This document shows positions 1-4,319 of a stretch of 12,575 bases of DNA, piece by piece. A program made the position numbers and the translations under genes. Below the pieces are notes generated by a model. That model searched no databases. It was not told the origin of the DNA and saw nothing but the letters and a program-made list of their open reading frames with translations. Origin of the DNA: Flavobacteriales bacterium (GTDB taxonomy: Bacteria; Bacteroidota; Bacteroidia; DT-38); the NCBI GenBank assembly GCA_013214975.1, contig JABSPR010000030.1, positions 1 to 12,575 on the forward strand, in the 5' to 3' direction. Position 1 is the first letter of the stretch; every line of letters begins with the position of its first letter.

Positions 1-45
1 TGAAATATCTATTCCTAAGGCTCTATTCAATACTTCTGTTTCCAT
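1..45 (-). CDS. IS110-family transposase, N-terminal 15 codons (cut by window edge)
   Basis: Reading the minus strand from the ATG at 45-43 gives METEVLNRALGIDIS and runs open off the left edge. The short ...LGIDIS stretch at the very N-terminus is the hallmark opening of IS110-family transposases: the first beta strand of the RuvC-like DEDD fold, with D13 as the first catalytic acidic residue. In this family the enzyme recombines circular element DNA into a target and is guided by a structured RNA from the element's own non-coding end. Only 15 residues are visible, so the family call rests on one motif. The IS110 versus IS1111 subgroup cannot be decided. The alternative is another actin/RuvC-fold protein, since a GIDIS-like strand also opens some kinases, but the small non-coding end next to a disrupted gene favours the IS. 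Confidence 0.62.
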   Translation of the reverse strand, partial: METEVLNRALGIDIS

Positions 46-240
46 AAATTTAATTTTATAATCACCTTCTTTCTTCTTCACTTTGGCTCGTTTTTAATGC
101 AGTCTCGTTTAATACGGACTTAGGTACTAGTTGAAGTTCTAAGAAAAAAACAGAAGAGTGGTAAATCTAAAATGCCGCATCGTTTATCAACGTGTCTAGC
201 TAAGCGCTCCCTTTCTCTTCTGCTGTGATTTTGTGTACTA
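46..240 (-). mobile_element. Probable non-coding end of the IS110-family element (boundary not resolved)
   Basis: No gene-like reading frame occupies this stretch upstream of the transposase start. TonB-receptor homology resumes only near 243, so the element boundary should lie between 46 and about 245. IS110 elements usually lack terminal inverted repeats, and no clear edge can be placed by eye. The stretch contains the inverted repeat described separately. In IS110-group elements the non-coding end upstream of the transposase encodes the guide (bridge) RNA, so the minus strand here is the place to expect one. That it does so here is inference from position and length only. Confidence 0.42.
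144..222 (-). repeat. Long inverted repeat CAGAAGAG / CTCTTCTG with adjoining A7/T7 run
   Basis: The plus strand has CAGAAGAG at 151-158 and CTCTTCTG at 215-222, a perfect 8-bp inverted repeat spaced by 56 nt, with seven A residues at 144-150. On the minus strand this reads stem, 56-nt loop, stem, then seven T residues. The loop has smaller pairing options, such as CGTT...AACG around 181-192 and CGC/GCG around it. This is the shape of a structured RNA ending in a U-tract, and it lies in the non-coding end of the IS110-like element. It may be part of a bridge RNA or a terminator of incoming transcription. No folding was computed. Confidence 0.4.
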
Positions 241-242
241 TA

Positions 243-560
243 TTTAAGGGAATAATTAATAGACATCAAACATACGAGCTAAGCGTTAAACGAGATAGAA
301 AAATTGAGGTTATACAAAGTCCGCAATCTTCTCTCTATGGCCCAGGTGCTATTTCTGCTGTAATTAACATATTTACAAAAGAGGTAACCAGGGATTCTCC
401 TAAGAATGAAGTACAAGTAAATCAAGGGGTCGTCGATAATTACACTAATGTTGAGCTTAGGCATTCGAAAATCATAAATGACGACATCAACCATAGTGTT
501 TATTATGGAGGAGACACAGGTATTCCGGACATAATTAAGAACTTGATGATGTCTCAATAA
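243..560 (+). pseudogene. TonB-dependent receptor plug-domain remnant
   Basis: The reading frame contains INRHQTYELSV, then KIEVIQSPQSSLYGPGAIS and AVINIFTKEV. This matches the end of the plug domain of TonB-dependent outer-membrane receptors, where the conserved pattern is (R/K)IEVI.GP.S.LYGP.A..GVINI.TK. After the plug only a short stretch of barrel-like sequence (NYTNVELRHSKI..., HSVYYGG) remains before a TAA at 558-560. A further 40 codons stay open to 690 in this frame but are not recognisable. Receptors of this type are 600-900 residues and begin with a signal peptide, so both ends are missing. The upstream part ends near the presumed IS110-like element, which may have caused the break. 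The zinc, haem or cobalamin substrate cannot be read from the plug alone. The adjacent metal-related genes suggest zinc or another metal, by inference. Confidence 0.72.
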
Positions 561-655
561 GACCAGATAAGTAGGTCTGTGAGAGGGAATTTTCCCCGAA
601 TATACATGTCTAAGTTGTTGGGAGTTTGTGATAAAATTACTGGCAATTTTTGGGC

Positions 656-690
656 AAAAAAAAATCCCCTGAAATTCGGAGGATTCTTTT
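656..690 (-). terminator. Rho-independent terminator of the Cys/His-rich gene
   Basis: On the minus strand, 15 nt past the stop codon of the gene at 705-1046, AATCC.CCGAA (685 downwards) pairs with TTC.GGGGATT (to 663) across a very small loop, with one mismatch and one G-U pair. The last stem bases run into a stretch of eight to nine T residues (plus-strand A run at 656-664). There are also T residues on the other side (687-690), so the hairpin could also stop plus-strand transcription from the receptor remnant. Confidence 0.75.
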
Positions 691-704
691 AATTTGATAA
701 TGTT

Positions 705-1046
705 CTATTCGTCCTTATGGTCGTGACATGCTTTTGAATAAGTGTGTCCTTCTTCTCCATGTTTATAGACACACTTGCCTTCAGTCTTGCAAGCTTCTGT
801 GCATTCGTGTTTTACTTTGTCATGTCCGTGTCCATGATCTGCATGATTGTGACCTTCATGCGCTTCAGCTGCTTTTTTGCAAGCCTCGCTGCATTCATGC
901 CCTTTCTCTCCGCACGCTTTTACGCATTTGCCTTCTTTGGTACACTCCTTTGAGCATTCATGCTTCTTTCCATGGTGATCGGCTGCCGTAGCTTGAAAAG
1001 CTACAGCGCTTATCATCATGATTAAAACTAATCCTATCTTTTTCAT
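705..1046 (-). CDS. Secreted Cys/His-rich metal-binding protein
   Basis: This is a 113-residue protein with a signal peptide (KK at 2-3, hydrophobic core about 4-20, likely cleavage after ATA at 19-21). The mature part holds 10 Cys and 15 His in some 90 residues. Two imperfect copies of a HEC(S/T)..C..EGKCV..(C/H)GE.GH unit lie at residues 29-57 and 80-107, separated by a His-rich linker (H63 to H75, alternating H-x-H). The second copy replaces two Cys by His96 and Tyr103. Such a composition argues for binding soft or borderline metals (Zn, Cu, Ni) in the periplasm or at the surface, as buffer or sink; this is inference, and no named family was recognised. It has its own promoter-like sequence and terminator, so it is probably monocistronic. 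Nearby metal-uptake remnants support a role in metal homeostasis. Strong strand-specific composition makes plus-strand frames here look open too, but they encode no plausible protein. Confidence 0.82.
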   Translation of the reverse strand: MKKIGLVLIMMISAVAFQATAADHHGKKHECSKECTKEGKCVKACGEKGHECSEACKKAAEAHEGHNHADHGHGHDKVKHECTEACKTEGKCVYKHGEEGHTYSKACHDHKDE

Positions 1047-1072
1047 ACTAAAATTGTTAAATGATTTGAACT

Positions 1073-1104
1073 CTAATTTATATTAAAAGTGACTAGCATT
1101 CAAA
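1073..1104 (-). promoter_or_regulatory. Bacteroidota-type promoter for the Cys/His-rich gene
   Basis: On the minus strand TTTG (plus-strand 1104-1101) is followed after 20 nt by TAAATTAG (1080-1073), which matches the -7 consensus TAnnTTTG at all but one of its fixed positions. The ATG follows 26 nt later, at 1046. Spacing and distance match the primary sigma factor promoters of Bacteroidota. Confidence 0.45.
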
Positions 1105-1359
1105 TCGCGTATCATAACCATAATTTAAATTAATGGATAGAGTGAAGTATGAATACAATTAATTTAACCAAATGTATCTTTTATGTAGTTATATGTAATA
1201 TTAATAGATATAATGTATTAATAATGCGAATTAGTGTTAATGATATTTAGTAAAAATATATTTTCTCATATATGAGATGGTTACCTGTTACGAAGATCCG
1301 CGAAAATGCAATTATTGAGTATTTATGTGCAATTTCAATGCCTAATTGCATACTAATTG
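1105..1359. other. AT-rich intergenic stretch with short repeats
   Basis: No protein-coding frame was found here between the permease gene stop (1360) and the promoter of the Cys/His-rich gene. The stretch holds a perfect palindrome at 1264-1277 and the start of a cluster of TGCAATT words (1307-1385), both listed separately. The rest is AT-rich sequence such as ATGTAATATTAATAG with no motif I can support. Confidence 0.6.
1264..1277. repeat. Perfect 14-bp palindrome TCTCATATATGAGA
   Basis: The sequence equals its own reverse complement with no spacer. It lies 83 nt downstream of the permease gene stop and 218 nt upstream of the Cys/His-rich gene start. As an RNA hairpin it would have almost no loop and no U-tract, so a dimeric-regulator binding site is the likelier reading. 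No known regulator motif was recognised. Confidence 0.45.
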
Positions 1360-1385
1360 CTATTTAGCAGCATAAATATGCAATT
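1307..1385. repeat. Cluster of five TGCAATT / AATTGC words
   Basis: TGCAATT occurs at 1307-1313, 1328-1334 and 1379-1385, its complement AATTGCA at 1344-1350, and AATTGC at 1355-1360. Copies at 1328 and 1344 face each other with a 9-nt gap (TGCAATT...AATTGCA) and could form a hairpin just past the permease stop. The last copy lies within the permease gene's 3' end. No U-tract follows on the minus strand, so a terminator role is weak. Confidence 0.4.
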
Positions 1386-2289
1386 TCTTGTGAACGAAAG
1401 TTTGGAAAATTGGTTGAACAGATACCCAAGGAATTTCAGATAGTAATACAACAAATAAGACTTCTGGCCCAAAAAACTGAGATGCCAGGAGGATCATTAG
1501 CCCATTGTTCATGTTGCCGAACATAAGAGCATTGGTCCATTTTTCGATTTTGCTTTCGGAGGGCATTAGGTATCCCAGTAAGAATCTTGCAAAGAATAAG
1601 ACGAACATGAGGGCAGTGATATAAAGAGTATTCATGCTCATCATGTGTTTTCCCAAATAGGGTTCGTTAACAGCGATAACAATTCCTAAGAATATCGACA
1701 TGCCAATACTTCCTACTAACCCGGATACAGTTTTAATCTTGATCGTAATGGTTGGAAGAAATTGTCTGAATATGAAAGCTAGTAGAGATGGAATAAAAAC
1801 CATTTTTGCTAGAAACAACATCATTTCGAGAATGGATATTTCAAGTTCAATGTTGAATAGGTTCTTCGTTAAGAATGGGAGTGTAAAGGGCAATAGTGCT
1901 GAGCTTATTACGACATAAACAGCCGACCAAAGTATGCGAAGGTTAAGAATACTAGCAAGTAAAGGAGTAACTACGGCTCCAGAGGTTGCCAAGATTAAAA
2001 ACATGCCAACCCTTATGTATTGGTCGAGAGCAAAGGAAATTGCAAAGAACACTAAAGGATGTATAATTAGATTTAGGAGTACAAAAAGACAAAGACGGCC
2101 AACGTTTTTCTTAATGTGGATAATTTCGCTAAAATCGATTTTTAGGCAACCTAGAAAGAGAGAGAGCATTAAAAAGATACTACTAAATTCTTCTCCCCAT
2201 GTGAATAAGCCTGGAAAGAAAAATGCAGTTACTCCGAAAATAAAGAGTAGAGCACCAAAATTATTCTCAACTAACCGTACTAGAAACAT
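1360..2289 (-). CDS. Bile-acid:sodium symporter / BART-superfamily permease
   Basis: This is a 309-residue, very hydrophobic protein with about nine to ten membrane segments, the usual size for the BASS/BART superfamily (bile acid:Na+ symporters, ArsB/Acr3-like and related carriers). Family-like features are the N-terminal FGVTAFFFPGLF segment, LMLSLFLGCLKIDF after the second helix (family pattern LMF.MGL.L...DF), ATSGAVVTPLLASI near the middle, and a C-terminal GNMNNGLMILLASQFFG at about residues 258-274. The last resembles the conserved crossover helix region of these carriers. The substrate is unknown: organic anions, pantoate or keto-acids are all possible in this family. The gene lies 12 nt downstream of the thioesterase-like gene on the same strand, so the two are very probably co-transcribed from the promoter at 2759-2786. 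It is intact, unlike its neighbours further upstream. Confidence 0.8.
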   Translation of the reverse strand: MFLVRLVENNFGALLFIFGVTAFFFPGLFTWGEEFSSIFLMLSLFLGCLKIDFSEIIHIKKNVGRLCLFVLLNLIIHPLVFFAISFALDQYIRVGMFLILATSGAVVTPLLASILNLRILWSAVYVVISSALLPFTLPFLTKNLFNIELEISILEMMLFLAKMVFIPSLLAFIFRQFLPTITIKIKTVSGLVGSIGMSIFLGIVIAVNEPYLGKHMMSMNTLYITALMFVLFFARFLLGYLMPSESKIEKWTNALMFGNMNNGLMILLASQFFGPEVLFVVLLSEIPWVSVQPIFQTFVHKKLHIYAAK

Positions 2290-2301
2290 TGTTCTGTAAA
2301 T

Positions 2302-2736
2302 TTATTTTGAAAGCGAGATTACTTTTATATACCAGAGGAATTTACCAGTAAAGGTGGTATCACCTTTTTTGTCTCTTACAGAAACATGAACTGGAACAAG
2401 AGCTGGTTTTCCATTTCTTAGAGCCTCTTCATAACCTGCAAATTCTTCTTTTCTAATTTCTGTGTAGGCGGTTAAATCATCTGTTCCGGCGGCGCTGTAT
2501 TTGGTTTCGGTTCTACGGAGAACTATAAATATTTTTCCTTTAAACTCCCAAAATGCTTTTTCTACAAATGTGCCGGTTGCTAATTCTGCCAAACAAAATT
2601 GAGCTCCAGCGTGAGCGGTCTGAACATGGTTTTGAATGTTTTCTGAAAAGGGCATCGTAAGATTTCCTTCTTCGTTTCTTTTTAAATTTAAAAAAGTAGA
2701 GAGTTTAAAATCTTGTTTCATCAAATCACTCATCAC
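2302..2736 (-). CDS. Hotdog-fold thioesterase-like protein (DUF4442/YiiD-C type)
   Basis: This is a 144-residue cytoplasmic protein with no signal peptide. The motif N36-H37-x2-TAHAGAQFCLAELATG at residues 40-55 is the conserved helix of hotdog-fold acyl-CoA thioesterase-like proteins, where the H-x-G/A-x-(x)-L-x-E pattern lines the active site. The second half, with FKGKIFIVLRRTETKY and a closing strand (FTGKFLWYIKVISL), fits the beta sheet. Length agrees with single-domain members. The likely role is hydrolysis or binding of an acyl-CoA, substrate unknown. It heads a two-gene unit with the permease 12 nt downstream, which suggests handling of an organic acid, but this is inference. The start at 2736 was kept; ATG at 2733 or 2721 would also work, and the promoter -7 box lies 22 nt upstream of 2736. 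Confidence 0.77.
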   Translation of the reverse strand: MMSDLMKQDFKLSTFLNLKRNEEGNLTMPFSENIQNHVQTAHAGAQFCLAELATGTFVEKAFWEFKGKIFIVLRRTETKYSAAGTDDLTAYTEIRKEEFAGYEEALRNGKPALVPVHVSVRDKKGDTTFTGKFLWYIKVISLSK

Positions 2737-2758
2737 AGATAATTTATTAGTTGGATGA

Positions 2759-2786
2759 CAAATTTAGTCTTTCAAAATAAGACAAA
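2759..2786 (-). promoter_or_regulatory. Promoter for the thioesterase-permease operon
   Basis: On the minus strand TTTG (plus-strand 2786-2783), a 16-nt spacer and TAAATTTG (2766-2759) match the Bacteroidota consensus, with a perfect -7 box and a spacer one nt shorter than usual. The start codon follows 22 nt downstream. This suggests the two intact genes are expressed independently of the decayed genes upstream. Confidence 0.5.
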
Positions 2787-2801
2787 GAAGCTGGAGATGG
2801 G

Positions 2802-3078
2802 CTATTCAATATTACCTTGCATGCTGATGCTACTTGTGAAAATAGGGACGAAAAGAATGGCTGCTTTAAGGCTTACATCCAAGGAGGATAGATCACCGTT
2901 AATTTCCTCTAATTTCCCAATAGTCGAAATCATTATTCGTGTATGTTTTAAGTTCTATTGAGTTGTCTACTTCCCACGAATCCCAATCTTCACTGGTGTA
3001 AGTTTTCAGTTTGAGCGATTGCCCCAACACAAATGTTGTAATTATTGTACTTAATAGAAGAAGGAATATTTTTTCCAT
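2802..3078 (-). pseudogene. Small secreted protein with DW/DF...WE repeats, frameshifted
   Basis: From ATG at 3078 the minus strand encodes a signal peptide (MEKIFLLLLSTIITTFVLGQ, cleavage likely after FVLG) and then two near-identical units, LKTYTSEDWDSWEV and LKTYTNNDFDYWEI. It stops at 2901-2899 after 59 residues. Just before this stop the next frame continues with EEINGDLSSLDVSLKAAILF and VPIFTSSISMQGNIE, ending with TAG at 2804-2802. That second part has protein-like composition and no other start, so one indel near 2900-2912 most likely split a gene of about 91 codons. I do not recognise a named family; the repeats with paired aromatic and acidic residues suggest a small beta structure outside the inner membrane. 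It lies 38 nt downstream of the barrel pseudogene with no promoter of its own, so it was probably its operon partner. Confidence 0.6.
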
Positions 3079-3116
3079 GTTGGATGCTCATCAGAAATTG
3101 AGCCATGATTTTTTAG

Positions 3117-3678
3117 TTAAAAACCGAACCCAATATGTAATCCCAAGCTAATGTGAGTGTCTTCTGGATCCCAGGCATACTCAAGTACCGGTCCTAGATG
3201 AAAAATTATATATTTCCCATTCGTATGCCGTTTCAATATGAAGAGCTGGATTGATATCACCTGTACCTTCAAATGTAATTCCAGGAGATACATTAATACT
3301 AAGACCATCAAAAGGCCTATAGCTAGTTACAATACCAATCGTAGAATGTAAGTGCTCGTCGAAAATCCGTTCGTAGCCCAACCCTAATCCAAATTAAGTT
3401 CTACTAAAACTGTATACATAATGGAGATGTAGGCCGTAGCTGAACTCTTCTTCACTTATAAAATATACAGGAGAATTGGCAACACCAATTTCGTGAGGAT
3501 GATGATCGTGATGGCTGTGGTCATCTTCGTGATCGTCATGGAGGTGTTGTTTCATAATAGGATCTGCTGCGAGGGATAAAGGATCGACTTTAAAATCATC
3601 TTTTGAAACTTCATCACCAGCATAGGCGAAAGAGCCCATGCTTAAAATTACTAGAATGAAAGTCGCTTTTAGAAACAT
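3117..3678 (-). pseudogene. Outer-membrane barrel with His-rich N-terminus (one nonsense, one frameshift)
   Basis: From ATG at 3678 the product starts with a signal peptide (MFLKATFILVILSMGSFAYA), then a His/Asp-rich segment HLHDDHEDDHSHHDHHPHE at residues 45-63. The strands PVYFISEEEFSYGLHLHYVYSFSRT follow before TAA at 3396-3394 (codon 95). The same frame resumes directly with FGLGLGYERIF, and the sequence continues as beta strands (TIGIVTSYRPFDGLSINVSP, ALHIETAYEWEIYNF). A +1 shift in a run of five T (plus-strand A run 3201-3205) follows, after which HLGPVLEYAWDPEDTHISLG and LHIGFGF end at 3117 with a terminal aromatic, as barrels do. Repaired, the protein is about 186 residues. The AAA-to-TAA change at codon 95 (T-K-F restored) is the simplest repair. 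The His-rich head and the divergent Zur-like gene suggest an outer-membrane protein for zinc or related metal stress. No gene name is assigned. ATG at 3732 lies inside the operator and is rejected as start. Confidence 0.82.
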
Positions 3679-3689
3679 TAATTTTACTA

Positions 3690-3721
3690 TTGAAACATTG
3701 TTGCAAATATAGTTAGATTTG
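3690..3721 (+). promoter_or_regulatory. Promoter for the Fur/Zur-like gene
   Basis: TTG at 3690-3692, a 21-nt spacer and a perfect -7 box TAGATTTG at 3714-3721 match the Bacteroidota consensus. The ATG at 3754 follows 32 nt later. The first operator box covers the -33 element and the second lies at the expected transcription start. Confidence 0.5.
3691..3705. promoter_or_regulatory. Fur/Zur-type operator box 1 (TGAAAC-ATT-GTTGCA)
   Basis: This 15-bp site matches box 2 with one mismatch in the left half (TGAAAC for TGCAAC). It is centred 37 bp from box 2, within the 75-bp gap between divergent start codons. It overlaps the -33 region of the rightward promoter and the transcription start region of the leftward one. 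Confidence 0.6.
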
Positions 3722-3732
3722 TAATAATGCAA
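3704..3732 (-). promoter_or_regulatory. Promoter for the His-rich barrel gene
   Basis: On the minus strand TTG (plus-strand 3732-3730), an 18-nt spacer and a perfect TATATTTG -7 box (3711-3704) fit the Bacteroidota consensus, 25 nt upstream of the ATG at 3678. The -33 element lies inside the second operator box and the start-site region inside the first. Confidence 0.55.
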
Positions 3733-3742
3733 CGATGTTGCA
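3728..3742. promoter_or_regulatory. Fur/Zur-type operator box 2 (TGCAAC-GAT-GTTGCA)
   Basis: This is a perfect 6-3-6 inverted repeat next to a Fur-family gene. The palindrome size fits a dimeric winged-helix regulator. It overlaps the -33 element of the leftward promoter and the start-site region of the rightward one, so one regulator bound to both boxes would shut both genes. That the neighbouring regulator binds it is inference. Confidence 0.68.
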
Positions 3743-3753
3743 AACGATAAGTG

Positions 3754-4152
3754 ATGAGTAATTTATTAAAGCAGAAAAATATTGGAGAAACAGACTTTCG
3801 AAAGATGGTTCTCTGCGTTTTCTTAGATCATTCAAATGCCCTCACTATTTCTAAAATAGAGAAATAATTAGATTCTTTCGATGGTGTTACTTTGTATCGA
3901 ACTATCAAAACTTTTAGAGAGAAAGGATTAATCCATGAGATAAGTATTGGTGGCGAAGAATCGAGTTATGCGATATGCCAAGATACATGTAGCGACTCTG
4001 CTCACCACTACCAACATGTTCACTTTAAATGTGATAATTGCAATGCCGTTTATTGCGTTGAAGTAGAACAGTTCCCAAGTGTTTTTTTGCCAAAATTCAA
4101 GATATCTAGCTTGGAAATACAAGCTACTGGCTTGTGCGAAAAATGTTTATAG
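3754..4152 (+). pseudogene. Fur/Zur-family metal-dependent repressor with internal ochre stop
   Basis: From ATG at 3754 the frame reads the Fur N-terminal helices up to ...ALTISKIEK, then TAA at 3865-3867 (codon 38). The same frame continues at once with LDSFDGVTLYRTIKTFREKG, which is the recognition helix region (pattern ...YDRVTLYRTL..F...G), and runs to TAG at 4150-4152. The expected residue at the stop is E (GAA to TAA). The dimerisation domain is intact, with HVHF (His88, His90), CDNC (Cys93, Cys96) and the C-terminal CEKC (Cys128, Cys131), the typical structural zinc-binding Cys4 set. Repaired length is 132 residues, normal for the family. A start at TTG 3892 would give an 86-residue product lacking the winged helix, so it could at most dimerise. 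Zinc rather than iron specificity is inferred from the His-rich divergent gene. Confidence 0.85.
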
Positions 4153-4179
4153 GGTTTTGAAATTATTATATATTGTTAT

Positions 4180-4193
4180 TAACCAGTCGGTTA
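4180..4193. promoter_or_regulatory. TetR-operator-like palindrome TAACC-AGTC-GGTTA
   Basis: This is a perfect 5-bp inverted repeat around AGTC, lying between the Fur-like gene and the large secreted protein gene, 126 nt upstream of the latter's start. AACCAGTCGGTT resembles operators often seen for TetR-family repressors. No TetR gene lies in the window, so the call rests on shape only. Confidence 0.25.
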
Positions 4194-4319
4194 TAAATAC
4201 TTTCAATTAAAATTCATTTTTATCCAAGGGTAGGTGTTCGGCACTGACATATATAGTTCAAAAGAGATATTATCTTGAAAGTATAGTGAATACTACCAAC
4301 CTTATTCAAGTTTAAAGAA

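Noticed and set aside
150..222. Integron attC-like site
   Set aside because: The inverted repeat is present, but the GTTRRRY and RYYYAAC core sites were not found at its ends, and an IS110-like start adjoins it.
728..991. Plus-strand frames opposite the Cys/His-rich gene
   Set aside because: The Cys/Leu/His-rich and Phe-rich products mirror the biased minus-strand gene; the minus frame has a signal peptide, duplicated motif, promoter and terminator.
1934..2299. 121-codon plus-strand frame opposite the permease
   Set aside because: Arg/Lys-rich translation with no domain, antisense to a convincing membrane protein.
2755..2961. 68-codon plus-strand frame
   Set aside because: It lies opposite the frameshifted small secreted gene, whose signal peptide and repeats are far more protein-like.
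3394..3732. Start of the barrel gene at ATG 3732
   Set aside because: This would place 18 codons over the operator boxes and promoter; the signal peptide begins properly at ATG 3678.
3394..3867. Stop-codon reassignment or programmed readthrough of TAA
   Set aside because: TAA ends other intact genes here (for example 8682-8684), and the same region also has plain frameshifts, so decay is simpler. It is kept only as a test under the findings.
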